Source: Salvia splendens
Taxonomy: Eukaryota; Streptophyta; Magnoliopsida; Lamiales; Lamiaceae
Direction: 5' to 3'
NCBI RefSeq assembly: GCF_004379255.2
Contig: NC_056036.1
Span: forward strand, 2,542,001 to 2,606,000
DNA length: 64,000 bases
Shown here: positions 9,491 to 23,200 of the stretch, in pieces
Position numbering within the stretch: position 1 is the stretch's first letter
Layout of the letters: every line of letters begins with the position of its first letter
Notes under the pieces: model-generated
Told to the model about the DNA's origin: nothing
The model's database searches: none
What the model saw: only the letters and a program-made list of their open reading frames with translations
Position numbers and translations under genes: made by a program

Positions 9491-12400
9491 TTGGAAATTT
9501 CTATACTGTTGTTTGTAATGTTAGGACTTCTTTGTTTCCTAATGCAGAGGAGAGCAAGAAGAAATCAAAAACAGATATGCATGCATCTCTGCCCAGAAGA
9601 GCAGCTGTTGTCTGAAATATTATTTTCTAATTTCTGTTTTTTTGTAACTTATTTTATATTTGCAGAGATTGGCAGATTGTAAAAAATATCTTATAGTAAT
9701 TAATTTTCAAAATTTTTTACTGTACTACTTTTCTTTTGGATTTTGTAATAAAGTTTTACTTCAGATTTTATTTGAAATGTGTTGTGTTTTCTATTCGAAA
9801 GTTGTAATTATCTTAAAATCATTGGTCAACAAGATAAACGATGACAATATTTTTTTAATATACGACAGAAACAGATCGCTATCAGTGGCTGAGCCACAAA
9901 TAGTGACACCTCATTTTTTTTAAATATACACTAAATATCTATATTAGTATTAATGTATGAAATTATTTAGCTCTTCTCCCATTTATTTTCACTTTTGTAC
10001 TGTATATTCTAGAAGTTTGACAATTGGATTCATCACAACTCTATTGCCTTTGAATTTTGATCTGTATCGATTCTGTCTTTCATTAATCTTTTCATTTTTT
10101 TCGTGTTCAGTTCTGAAGTGAATTCCTTTCAAACTTTGATGAATAGCGACTTATGTTTCGGTTGAGATGAAATTGATGAATAGCGACTTATGTTTCGATT
10201 TCCATTCTGATAATAATTGGATAACTACTTCCATTTAACGAAAATACAAAATTAAATGGTCAGAATTAATTAAGCGTTCCACATGGTTATATTAATTTTG
10301 AAACATGATATGACATGAACATTGGGTGACACCACATTACAATATTCCATTAAATTTTGTATTAGATTCTAACCACTCTAAAAATGCTCTAAGAAAGCGA
10401 CCCCACCAATCCCGTAACTATTTTGCAATTAGAAAAAATGCATTGGTGTCACGTAAAGATTGGATTATGCTGTTGACGTCCAATTTTGTGATATTTAATT
10501 ATTTATTCGACAAATCTTGATAAAGAGTGATTTTGTTTTTGTTTTGTTTTGTTTTTTTCATTTAATTGCGGGTCAAACTTTAGTTTTTATTGCACAAAGC
10601 ACCATGTTTACTGAATAGTGATTAGTTGGATAAATTTTTTATGATATAAATATTTTTGTTTCTGAAAATGTAGATATATTTTTACCATATTATATTAAAA
10701 TAAGGAGGCAGAGTGCCGACTTATGAGTTGGGGTGGCCTACTAGCTTTTATTACTATCAATTTGCCAAGTTTCCACATGCCATCGAATTTCCTCCGTCCA
10801 CTGTTCCAGCAAGATCTGCCCTTCCGTTGCCAACTATGCTACGCCCATGCTGGCTAAAAAATTATTATTAAAATTAATTATTATTAAAAAATTAATAACT
10901 ACAATTAAATAATAGTAGTTATTAAGGACTTAGATTATTAGCTCTGAAATGTTAATACGATCAATAAAAAACGTCAATAAGGATATTAAGATCAATTTAC
11001 AACAAATTAGTTGTAACTAACTTTTGAGAAATATTTCATAACTTTAAAACGCATATAACTTTCTTGATTTAAATTATTTTTTAGCACAACATATATCAAA
11101 TTAAAGATAATTTCATAAGGATTCTAACGAGATCTCACTTGCATATGTTTCGATGTCAAAATTAGAAATTTTTTTCAAAAATTTCTAATTTTTTCGTACA
11201 GCAATAAATGTCAACATGATATATAAAATATGTCAATATAATACATGAACAATGTCAATATAAGCATATGTTAACATTATAAGTATATGTTAACATTCTC
11301 AAAGCAATTGTGTTGATATTCTCATCAAAAACCCTAATTTGGTAGTTTTTTTTATCTTTTTCAATTTAATTAATAAAAATAAAAATTACACGTGGCAAAT
11401 TGTAGACCACAAGTTTTCTAAAATTCTATGATCTTAAATTAGCTGCAGTTGGCAATTAAATGATGAGTTATCAATTAATCACTCCCCTACTACGAAGTAA
11501 CAACGTGTTTTTTTTCTTATCAAATTACGAAAATGGCATTGAATTCAACCTATATCTACATATACCTGATTACTAATTACATTATGTTATATTTTTAGCT
11601 TTCTTGATAGCTCTTCTTGATTCTCAATTAAAATTTGTGATAAGATAATTAGAATATTGTGGTTCTACACTCTTATAAAAAACAAATTAGTCAGATATAT
11701 CATACAAGTGACTCCATCTATATAGGTGTATTATATCATGTATGAAATTAATTAGTGAAGTGATATATTTATGCCACGTTAAAATCAAATGAACCCTACC
11801 ACAAGTGCAGGGATCGGACGTTGTATTTGCATCTACATCACATATTAACTTTTAGAAAAGATAAGATCTATATATGTTCTTATTCTTTTGAATCATTTCT
11901 ACTGTTTAATATATTTGATTTGTGTCAAAGATAGCCAATTTGAAAACGATGTCGTTTGGTTGAAAAACATCATCAATAAACTACACAATGGACGGCCAAA
12001 AAATTTCACAATAAAATAATTGCGAATAAATCTAAAATTTATAATTTTCCCTCTAACTGGGACGAATCTTCACGATTTTTTTGGATAATTTGAAACTTTT
12101 ATTGTTTATAAGCTTTTAGGGTGATTGGCTAAATAATTTTGAAGGAGATGATACACCATGTTTGTTTGTCATTTATTACAAATGATTATGTTTTAGAAGA
12201 AATGATTATGTTTTTGTTTGTCTTTTGTCAAACACGGTCTTCCGCATATCACTACAAGTCTACGACAAAATTATCTAATCTTAACTCTTTAAACAGCAAT
12301 AAAAATTCATCGTTTTTTTTTTTATCTTTTTCATATATATAAATTTTTCAGACGTTCCACTCAAAGAAGGATTTTCTAAAAAAAAAACTATTTTCTCATA

Positions 12401-14500
12401 GTGAAGTAGTCAGCCCAAAAGAAAAGGGGCAAAGTTTTTTACGCAAGTAAATTTTATTGTTACACAGCAGTATTATGATTGCAAGTTCTTATATAACAAA
12501 TTTAGATACAAACAATATGATGATTCAATCTTTCAGATGATCAATAAGAGTCGAAGATAATTTCTAACAATTTCGATAAAATTGTTAGTAATTACCAAAA
12601 CAAAAGGTTCGACTCTCTTTCATGTGTGTAGAATTGTTTACCATGTGTATACTATTTAATGAATTATATATTAAAAAAATATACAGAATGTTCCAAAAAT
12701 AGATCTCCCAGCGTAAATTAGATCCACTGAATATAGCACTATTGAGGTATGTTTATATCCTACAAACCTCTATTGCCATTAAATTAACACATTCTAAAAG
12801 ATGCCCAACTTTTCTCTTTACTTTGACATGTTAAGATTAATTAACTAACTTAAATTGAATCCCATTAGGCATTAGCCTACTTTCCTCAATTTCATTAAAT
12901 TATAGCCACCAATCTTAAATTTAGACCACTTCCCTCCAATTAGAGCCTAATCCCCCTAGAACCTAGACTATCACTTTTGGTTCATGAGCTGTGTAAGAAA
13001 ATGAATTGTATGAAAAATGAATGAAAAATTAAAGGCTAAGATTCATGAGTTGTGTAAGAAAATGGAGGATGAGTTCAAGTTGTGACTTGTGAATGTTGTT
13101 TTGTAAGTAAAAGATGAAGTAAAAAATAAAGTAATAATAGAACCAACTAAAAGACAAATAATGGATGATACATTGTGAATGATATATTTGATAAATCGTT
13201 GATCATTATTAGAAACAACCAATAATACTCATCTTTGGAAGTTTGAATCCAAAATTATAGTTAACTTTCTCTCATTTAATTAAACAAATTAACGCATTGG
13301 TAGTTTATATGTTTATGTTCCCCGTTGGTACCCTTATTTTATGGCAGTCACATATTTAAATATAATACGATGTACATGAACAATAATTTACAATTGTTTG
13401 TTAATAATGACTCATCCCTCTCACCTTTAATATATCGCCACGTTGCTTATAAACTAACCACCAATTCGATTAAATTACTAATCCCTATAATGATTAAGTC
13501 AATGAAGGATCTGATGAAAAATGAAATATGGAAGTGAATTTTAATTTCAAAGGGGATTAGGGATGGAGCTTAAGCACCATGGGGTCAACACATACTCTAA
13601 AATTAATTTAATAAAATTTTTTCCAAACCTTTAGATGTTCGATCCCAATTTCACTTGAATTCGTTTAGACCATCACCATCATATACCAAATCTCATTTTT
13701 ACTGTGAAAAACTTCTTCAATTATATTGCAAATCTAAATCCATTTTTGTGTTTTTCTACAAAACAACACCAACTATTGAGCCACTACAAATCTTTTTGTC
13801 AGATACATGCTAAAAAATGATGTATAATTTGAGTTTAGTATAAATGGTTGAAATAAAATTATTTATTAGGTTGACATATATTTAAAAATAGGTTTGATGT
13901 AAAATTTGAGTTTAGTATAAATGGTTGAAATAAAATTATTTATTAGGTTGACATATATTTAAAAATAGGTTTGAGTTTAATGTAAATAATTGAAGATGAT
14001 GATCAACCCATGTCCTCTTAAAAAATTTGAGTAAAAATTTTCGGCTTACCGACATGGTCGACCCCGATTCCATCTGAATTCCCCGATAAAGAAAGTCAAC
14101 CCTGGTCCCCTTAAAATCATAATCCAAGGGAAGATAAAACAAATATCTTGTCGGTGGGTCAGTTGCTAGGAATGCCTATGGCTACAAAGAGATTATGAGA
14201 TCTTGAATTTCATGATATGCTTATAGCTTCTTAATGATAATGAGAAATCATTTTCTATAAAAAAATCTGAATAGTCGAAATAAAGCTAGTGAAGACGGTG
14301 GTCAGGATAAAGGTAGTAAGCACTTGTAAATTTGAATTATGTTGAAATGCTTGTTAGATAGATAATGAATTTTTATTTTAAATAACGACATAGGTATGTA
14401 CTATTAAAATGAGACATTGTCGTTAGATATTAGTAGTAGATTTTTATTTAAAATTAATGAAATATTAAAATAAGAGTATATGCAATTACGGTTGATATAA
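9491..14500. other. gene-poor AT-rich intergenic region
   Basis: No gene recognised in about 5 kb. It holds small local duplications: a 36-bp tandem pair near 10139-10210 containing GATGAATAGCGACTTATGTT, and a 77-bp tandem pair at 13819-13972. Near 11200-11300 the motifs ATGTCAATATAA and ATGTTAACATTA recur. No transposon ends were found. Confidence 0.6.
13819..13972. repeat. 77-bp tandem duplication
   Basis: Two almost identical copies, 13819-13895 and 13896-13972, each starting GATGTA and containing GAGTTTAGTATAAATGG. AT-rich and non-coding. Confidence 0.8.
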
Positions 14501-14608
14501 ACAGTGGAGGGAGAGTTCTGGAAGAAGACTACAAATACAGCGGCAGTTGACATCAATCCTCTCACCATTTTTTCTTCTGCATCGTTTTCAATCCATTTCC
14601 AAATTAGT

Positions 14609-17600
14609 ATGAAGCTACAGAAAATGCGAAGCCACCGCCAGCAGCAGCAGGTAACCAACGCATTATCCTTTCTCTTCCTCAACAATTTTCCGTTTTTTTC
14701 TCCATCGTTTTGCTCGTTGTTTGTCTACGTTTGATACTGCACCGAGCAGCTAGATTCTACGTTATTTTCGCGCACACATGCGGTGCGTGTGTGGAAATGG
14801 ACGATAAATAGCGAAATCCGCGCGGCGCGGTGTAGATCACTCGATTTTTTTGGTGATGTTGATTTTGCAGATATGAAACGTGTTTGGGGTTTTTTCAGGT
14901 GTCGTGGCGGCGCACGGTACTGCGCAAGTGGCTCAATAGATCGACCAGCAACTCCGATTACTCCGCTGACAGTGACTTCAGCTCAGACTCCGATTCTGAT
15001 CAAGGTCATTTTCGTCATTTTGGATCATCCTGCTTTCATTTACAGTCCACTTCGTGCTTTTTTATCCACTTTTTTTCATGTTTTTTCTTCAGAATATTGT
15101 GAGAGACCAAAGGAATCCAGGTTCAAGCACGAAAAACATGATAATGTGAAGTTTGATACTAATACTAAAGGTGTATAATCTTTTCATACTGAATTTCAGT
15201 GAAATTTAAGTCAATTTTTAAAGTCAATGTCTGTTTTGATGAAATTTTCGTCAAGGATATTTATCTTTGTTTTTGGATTTTTCATTTTTTCCCTTCTCTC
15301 CATAGAATGTTGTGATGGGCCCAAAGAGTCCAGGTTCAAGAATGAAATAGCTAAAGAACAGAAGATTGATGCTAATGGTATGGCATTTTTTTCAAATTCT
15401 AAAAAATATGTATTTCCGAGTTAATGTTTGGAAGATGTCTGATGAAATTCGAGAATGAAAAAGCTGATTAACTGACTCTCTTCTGATGTTGGAATAAAAT
15501 GTGTATTTGGATGAAATTTGGGGTAATTTTCTTGAAGCATAAGCATACTACTTTTTCTATTTATCAGCATATTTGTGTATCACATTGCACTTATATAAGC
15601 ATAATAGGAAAATAAGCTTTATGGCATCCCAGTGAATGGGTATGTATACGTGTCTTGTTTCAAAATATCTGGCATCAAAGATTCAGCTGTTTATGCTACT
15701 ATAGTGTGATCTAGTTTTTAGTGTGTTATGATATTATGTTTCCAAAACAAATATTTGAATTCATGATTTTGTATCTTTGTATGTGTCTGCTGCCAAACTC
15801 AGAGGCTCTTCCAAGGTTAAGACGGCGAAATTCAGAGACATTCAGAGCTCAGTACATTAAGCCCAAGGAAATCAGGTAAATTTTTCTTGGTAAAGTTAAG
15901 CACTAGGTTGGCTTAGAGATTAATGAGATCTTCATTTTGATGATATTGTCTTTGTTTTACAAGGATATGTGCAGCCACTTGGAATGTTGGAGGACTTACT
16001 CCTGATGATGACCTCGATCTTGATGGTTGGTTGGATATTGCTGAGCCTGCTGATATTTATGTGATCGGGTAAATTTAGTAACATTACTCGATCGAATGTT
16101 TGTTGTTTATAGTCTTATTATGCATATGTAAACAGATGTATATTAGATCCTTTCTCTTATTTGTAGCTGTCAAGTCAAGTATTGTGATTTTAGATTGTTA
16201 CCGAATTTTTTTTAAAGAAAACTTGTGTCAACTTAAATCATTTTGATGTTTGAGTTCTGCATACGTCTACAGGTTTCAGGAGATCATACCATTGAATGCC
16301 GGTAACATATTTGGAGCTGAAGATACCCGTCCTGTCCAAAAATGGAAAAACATCATTCGTGAAACTCTCAACCGAGTTTCACCAATGACTAGGTTCAAGA
16401 GCTATAGTGATATTCCTTCTCCATCTAGATTTCAGCCAACCGAGGATGCCTTAGTTATAGATGAAGAAGTTGCGCTTGAATCAGACAGTGATATTGAGGA
16501 GGCAATCTACACCGTGAATGAGCATACATCTGGTTTTGATGATGGAGGAACTGATTTTGATTGTGATGATGCCTCTTTCCCCGAGGACCCTGTTCACTTT
16601 GACAGGGCAATGGAAAAGGAGTCTCTGCAGTCGTCTTCCTCCAAAAGATTGGACAGATTGCACTGCTTAAAGGTCAATGATTCTGAGGAAAATGTTGAAG
16701 AGTCTAATGCTCAGTACACTAAGATATTATCCAAGACACTTAGTGGTACAGAAAAGATAGGCTTAAGCTGGCCAGAGCCACCACTTCATCTTCTAGGTCA
16801 GCATATTTTGGAGAAGTCTAATTCCTTCGGTTCTTCTAAATCCTTCAAGACTCTCAAATCTTTCCGGACACACAGCTCTTTCAAATCTAGTACGATAAAT
16901 GAAAGGTCAATGGAGTCTGAATTGAAAGCACTGGCGGAAATCGACCTTGACTCCCTAATAAGCCGGAAAAGGAGGCCCGCCTATGTTAGAATAGTGAGCA
17001 AGCAAATGGTAGGAGTTTTTATTACAGTATGGGTGCGGAGGAGCTTGCGAAGATATATACAAAACGTTAACGTGTCTGCTGTTGGTGTTGGTGTCATGGG
17101 CTATATTGGCAACAAGGTTCTATTTCTCTTCCAAACTTTTGAGTTTGATAAATTTTTTGTATTAAACTTCTTATCATTTAGGCTATGCTTGGATTCTTAT
17201 GATACGAAGCTTATTTTGACTCTCCATCTATCTTTTAGGGAGCGGTATCAGTTAGTATGTCGGTGCATCAGACAGTCTTCTGTTTCGTTTGTACTCATCT
17301 AACAGCAGGAGAAAAAGAAGCAGATGCGGTCAAGAGAAATGCTGATGTGCATGAGATTCATAGACGAAGCCGCTTCAACTTTTGCTCTGCTATGGGACTT
17401 CCTAATAGGATATATGACCATGAGTAAGCATATGCTCCGACTCATCATGTTTTATTCTCGTCTTCACTAGTTTACACGGTGTGGTAATTTATACAGCTAT
17501 CTAGTACAACATGAATTGCTTGGAGTTTCTTGTGTTTGTGTTTGTGTTTGTGTGTGTGCTTTCAAGCATGAAGACAACCGTCGTTACGTTGTTGCAGGAG

Positions 17601-18448
17601 AATTATTTGGCTTGGTGACCTTAACTATCGAATCAACTTACCTTATGAACGAACGAGAGAGCTAATATCCAAGAAGGACTGGTCCAAGTTACTTGAGCAG
17701 GATCAGGTCAGTAAACATTGAAATTTCATTAGAAATAAACCACGTGAAACGTCGTTTGGTTTTCTTTGCTCATCTAAGTTAGGCAAACATATTATAGCAA
17801 CATTGAACAGGATTCAAGTTCATACATTGAGTTCTGCTGATACAACAAGTAAGCTGACTTATTCGTGTGCAGCTAGCGAGAGAGCTCAAGAAAGGCCGAG
17901 CATTTGATGGATGGTCGGAAGGTTCTCTGAGCTTCGCTCCAACTTACAAATACGAGTTAAATTCCGATACTTACATCGGTGAGGACCCAAAAGCTGCTAG
18001 AAGAACACCTGCCTGGTACACCTTTTTTTCTTTTTATTGTCTAACTGTTTTTCTATAAGCATGTATCATCTCATGAAATCTACAGAAGCTATAACAGTGT
18101 GAACTGTGCAGGTGTGACCGCGTCCTCTCCTTTGGGACGGGAATGAGGCTGGTGAACTACAGGAGATCCGAGATCAAACTGTCCGACCACCGCCCAGTGA
18201 CTGCCTCGTACATGGTGGAAGTGGAAGTATTTTCTCAGAAGAAGTTGCAAAGAGCACTCACTTTCACTAACGCAGAAGTTGAAGAAGAGGATATTGTCAT
18301 GGATGTGGGAGTTAACACTGGATTACATCTGCCAATACTAGAAGAGGTGAGTGGTTGGTTACTCGAGTAAAGTTCGGTCTATAATCTTGTATATTCAATT
18401 ATTCATGTCGGGTTATATATGCAGGACGCGTCGTATTGGGAGCGTTGA
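14609..18448 (+). CDS. IP5P1: type I inositol polyphosphate 5-phosphatase
   Basis: Twelve exons: 14609-14650, 14899-15004, 15093-15170, 15306-15377, 15803-15875, 15964-16068, 16273-17116, 17239-17423, 17598-17706, 17873-18015, 18112-18346, 18425-18448. They total 2016 nt, or 671 residues with a stop. The enzyme removes the 5-phosphate from soluble inositol phosphates and damps InsP3/Ca2+ signalling. Seen are ICAATWNVGG (about residue 125), FQEIIPLNAGNIFGAED (159), the catalytic GDLNYRINL (about 508), PAWCDR and SDHRPV (about 611). An acidic, serine-rich linker sits between the first two blocks and the rest, as in plant type I enzymes. It resembles Arabidopsis 5PTase1/CVP2. Exons 3 and 4 are duplicates of each other. 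An upstream in-frame ATG at 14504 exists; I prefer 14609 (MKLQKMRSHRQ), close to the basic start of the family. Confidence 0.93.
15093..15377 (+). repeat. duplicated exons 3 and 4 of the 5-phosphatase gene
   Basis: Exon 3 (15093-15170) and exon 4 (15306-15377) both begin AAT.TTGTGA, share the coding core C-x-x-PKESRFK and are both phase 1-1, so either can be skipped or kept without a shift. They encode a charged linker outside the catalytic domain. Confidence 0.8.
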
Positions 18449-18717
18449 AGCCATGATCGAAGAGGCAGCAAGTGATCCCTTGAACGGGCGATGTTCGTTT
18501 CTTGTTCCGATTTTTTGGAGGTTAGGATGCGGAGATGGCCACTGTATATTTATGGCTCAAGTCCCTTGTCATATGTTGTGTAGCAAAAAATGTACTAGTA
18601 TCATTGCCTATGTATATCTTCTTTCTTTATTTATTGTTTTTCATTTTTAAGAAATCTACTATTTGTATATCTAAATAACGTGTTATAGTTGTCTAAATGA
18701 TGGTAAAAAAAGAGTGA

Positions 18718-18904
18718 AGGTTTTGTTGCCAGCATATTACTAAAAATGGTATATACGTGAAGAGACTCCACTTTTTTTATGTAGTGGTGATAGATAGCAG
18801 TAGTACTAATTATTTACTCAGGGAAGGAGGTTTCGTGCCAGCATTTTACTAAAAATGTTATATACGAGAAGAGACTCCACTTTTATTTGTAGTGGTGATA
18901 AATA
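18718..18904. repeat. tandem duplication around the SINE insertion site
   Basis: Two diverged copies of about 110 bp containing GCCAGCAT.TTACTAAAAAT, GAAGAGACTCCACTTTT and GTAGTGGTGATA. A third fragment of the unit resumes after the SINE at about 19197. Confidence 0.6.
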
Positions 18905-18924
18905 GCACTAATAATTATACTACT

Positions 18925-19163
18925 TAGGGACAAAAGGTGATTCGCTCACCCCAGGCGCCCCCATAACCCGGCCCGACATCGCTATGGAGGGGTTCAAACA
19001 CGGTACCTCAGCGGCCCATTAGGTGGGAGGAACTTACACTGGTAACCAGCACACAAGGAGCCACCACAGTGGTGAAACTCCCACACTGCGGCTGCCAGCA
19101 TTCGATCCTATCTGCTTAGGGACAATCTACCACTCAGGAACCAACTGAGTTAAGCCCGTGCGG
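18925..19163 (-). mobile_element. tRNA-derived SINE with 20-bp target duplication
   Basis: A GC-rich 239-bp insert flanked by an exact 20-bp direct repeat (GCACTAATAATTATACTACT at 18905-18924 and 19164-19183). On the minus strand, near its 5' end, it has a tRNA-like A box (TTAACTCAGTTGGT) and, about 40 nt on, a B box (AGGATCGAATGC), the internal RNA polymerase III promoter. The remaining part is tRNA-unrelated. Long target duplications are the mark of LINE-mediated insertion. I cannot name the SINE family. Confidence 0.82.
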
Positions 19164-19183
19164 GCACTAATAATTATACTACT

Positions 19184-20280
19184 CTTATAGAAGGAGGAGG
19201 TTTTGTTGCCAGCATTTTTAGGTATTTTTTTTATAAATTAAGATGTTATTAATTTTAATAGACGCATTGAAATGAGAATTGTTCTGTCACGACTTAAATG
19301 ATATGGTCTATTAAAAACAAATTATAATCAAATAATGGAATCCAAATTTCATGATTAAAGATGAGTCTCTAAATGCTCCCTCTTTAGGAGTAAAAATTCC
19401 ATGATCCTTTCATACTAAGTTGGCACAATAACTTGGTGTATCTCTCCAATAAGTCCTTGACAAATGGTAATAAAAAAAAAACTCACATGCCACATCAATT
19501 AAACACAAATTCAATAAAACTAATTGCACAAAACAGACATCCATTAATCATGGAAAGTGGCATTATATTACTACAATTAAATATGGAATACATTCATATA
19601 ATAGGCTTGCAATATATATACTACTCTACTATTAAATATGGAATACATTCATATAATAGGCGTGCAACTTTCCAATCTAGTTAATATAATAGCCAACAAC
19701 TTTCCATTTACTTATTCTAATTATCAAAACCATAGAAAACCTAACTTTACAGAATTAATTTCAAGCATGTATATGAATTAAAATATATACTCCTAATTCA
19801 ATAATATATTATGTTTGATTATATATCACGAGAATAAATTTCATATATTTCCTTAAATTTCATATACTCCATTTCCTATATTGAAAATATCATAATAAGT
19901 AGTACTACTATTTATTACTAACTCATATGGTGCATGACCAACTCTCATAAACAGAAACACCTCTCTCTCTATCTCTCTCTCACTCACTCAACTACGGTGA
20001 AATACAGATTTTCATCAATCATATCTTCTGGAGCGGAGGTGAGCTAGTTGTCTTGAATTTCTGCTATTTATACGAACTAATTAGTACTACGTACACGTGA
20101 TTGTTCATAATTGTTTGTGAAATTGATTTTTTCTCTGTATTTTTGGAATTTGTTGTTGAATTTGGTTTCAAACGGCTCTGCTTAGGGTTTAAAGCAAATA
20201 TTTTAGTTCGCAGTGAGGAAGTGATCACTGATTGGGGTTTTGCAGGGATTTTGTTAATCGGAAGTACAACTTAAGTAATC
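19184..20280. other. intergenic DNA and leader of the eIF5B pseudogene
   Basis: AT-rich, with a 55-bp-period local duplication at about 19576-19668. A CT-rich stretch near 19965 and a GT-AG pair (about 20040 to 20246) look like the first exon and 5' UTR intron of the eIF5B pseudogene. Confidence 0.5.
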
Positions 20281-20282
20281 TG

Positions 20283-23200
20283 ATGGGGCGGAAGAAAATT
20301 AGTGTCGTGGTGAGGAGAGTGGTGAATCAAAGAAGAAGTGGTTAGTGGTTGTTAATGATGATGGATACATGGAGTTATATGAGAAAACCGTTAATCCGAA
20401 AGAGAAGGGGAAGAAAGCTGGGGGTTCAGGTTTTTGGGTTGCTAGAAAAAGATGATGAAGAAGAAGAATTAGGCTTGCCTGAAATTTCTTTTTCTGGGAA
20501 GAAGAAGCCTTCTAAAGAGTAAAAAGAGTGGCGGTAATTTCTCTTGTGTGTTTGAATTGCTTGACGGAGAGGAAGATGAGAGTTCCAAAGAGGAACAGGA
20601 CGATGTTGGTGATACACCACCTGATATTGTTGAACAGGATCAACATGGTGGTGATTCTAGAGATAAAAAGCCAAACAGTGAAGATTTAGCTTCGAAAAAC
20701 AAAAAGAAGAAAAAGAAAGGTAAGAGAAATCAGCAAGAGGAAGAAGAGGACCTGGACAAGATCCTGGCTGAGCTTGGTCTTGGACCTTCTGCTGCAGCCC
20801 CTCCAGAGGAGAAGTTACGGAACCAACCTGCCGAACAAGAGGATGCTGAAGAGGAGGGGCCTGTGGAGATTGTAACGACTAAGAAGAAGAAAAAGAAGAA
20901 GGGCAAAGAGAAAGAGAGAGCATCTTCTGCTCCTGCAATAGAAGAAAAACCAGAAGAAACAATAACCGAGACGACAAATCGTAGTAAGAGAGTGCCAAAG
21001 CATGTCAGGGAGATACAGGAGAGACTTGCTCAACTAAAGGAGGCTGAAGAGAGGAAAAAACGTGAAGAAGAAATGTTTAGAAAAGAAGAAGAGGAAAGGC
21101 TTAAACAAGAACTGGAAAGGTTGGCTGAAGAGAAAAAGGCGATTAAAGAGGGAGAGGAAGAAGGAGAAGCTCCTCCAGAAAAAAACAAGAAGGAAAGCTT
21201 CTTACGTGGAAGCAGAAAGAAGAGGCTAGAAGGATGGAGGCAATGAGGAAGCAATTACTAGCTAATGCAAAACTAGATCTACCCACTGGTGCACCTGCCA
21301 AGAGACCTCTGTACCAGAAGAAAAAATCGAAGCCCCAAAACCAATCTAATGGAGCAGCCATTTCAGAAAATGGGGAGATCACAGATGCATAAGTGATCCA
21401 ACAAGATGTTGTTGAAGACAATGGAGCTGATGGTGATGATGAAGAGTGGGATGCCAAAAGTTGGGATGAAGTTGACTTGAAATTGCCAGGAGAAAGTGGA
21501 TTTGCTGATGGAGAAGTTGATTCAGAACCCGAATCAATTTGGTTGGACGAGAAAGTAACTTCACTGATGCCATCAAAATTGGAGAATGTGGATGCTCAAA
21601 AGAACTCTGTGGCAGAAAAGAACAACAAAAAGAATTCTTCTACTCAAGACAAGAAGAACAAAAAAGAAGTTGCTGATGATCAGCCTGTTCAAAATGGACC
21701 AAATCTTCGGTCTCCTATATGTTGTATTATGGGTCATGTTGATGCTGGAAAAACAAAGTTGCTTGATTGTATCAGAGGTACACGCATCCAAGAAGGTGAG
21801 GCGGGTGGGATTACACAGCAAATTGGAGCAACCTATTTCCCTGCTTAGAATATACGTGAGAGAACAAAGGAGCTGAAAGCCGATGCAAAGCTCAGTATCC
21901 TGGTTTGTTAGTGATCGATACCCCTGGACACAAATCTTTCAACAATTTACGTTTTAGAGGATCCAGCTTATGTGATATTGCAGTTTTGGTTGTTGATATT
22001 ATACATGGGTTGGAACCACAGACAATTGAGTCACTCAATCTTTTGAAAAAGGGAAATACAGACTTTGTAATTGCCTTGAACAAAGTAAGTCACCTTGTAT
22101 CTTGGCGTTGTTGAGTTCTTCAAACCCACGGTGTTCAACTGTTTTCATTTGGTATTTTCTATAGGTGGACAGACTTTATGGGTGGAAGACTTGCCATAAT
22201 GCACCAATAGGAAAGGCAATCAGGCAACAATCAAAAGATGTCATGCTCAAATTTAACATGAGGCTAACTCGGGTCATATTTATCTCTTACCTTATGTATT
22301 AGGCCTGATCACTGTCTCAGCACAAATTTTGGTCGTATCTAATGCGGATTTTCTGTTGCAGATTATCACTCAGTTTAAGGAGCAGGGTCTCAATACTGAG
22401 TTGTATTATAAGAACAAAGATATGGGGGATACGTATAACATTGTACCAACAAGTGCCATAAGGTTTTTCTAATAAGGGCTTTGTTAATTTGTGTTCTATC
22501 TGGTTTATGCAATTTCTGACTTGTTGGTGATTGGAAAACAGTGGCGAGGGCATCCCAGATTTACTGTTACTGCTGGTCCAATGGGCTCCGAAGAAAATGA
22601 TTGAAAGGCTTACATACAGCCATAAACTGCAGGCTTGTTACCAGAGTTCCCTCATCTGGTGCTGCTTTAGAACGAGAAAGATACTGATACTCCAATGAAA
22701 ATTCTCATCATTTGAACTCAAACTTTGCCACAGTGTACTCTTTTGGAGGTTAAAGTGATTGAAGGACATGGGACCACGATTGATGTGGTATTAGTAAATG
22801 GCACGCTTCATGAAGGAGATCAAATAGTTGTCTGTGGTATGCAGGTTCTATGATTCATTTCCATTTGGTTCTTTGGGTTCTTTGGGATAAGTTACTGACG
22901 AGCATTCAGTTGGATTATTTGGTGCAGGGACCAATTGTTACCTCAATTAGAGCATTGCTAACACCCCACCCCACGAGGGAGCTCAGAGTCAAGGTGAAAC
23001 TTCTTACCCTGTATCCTCAAGATCATTCCGAAATGTGTTTTCCACACACAAGATCCAATTGTCTTGGGGGTTGATGTCGTTCAAGGCATTGCAAGGGTAA
23101 TAGTATAATTTAAAATGTGTGTCAACAATATTTGAGCTTGGTTTTGGCAAACTCATATTTCTGCTTTCTTCCATCTTACAGATTGGAACACCTATATGTG

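Noticed and set aside
14404..14685. Minus-strand frame upstream of the 5-phosphatase
   Set aside because: Overlaps the leader and first exon of the 5-phosphatase gene; no motif and no support.
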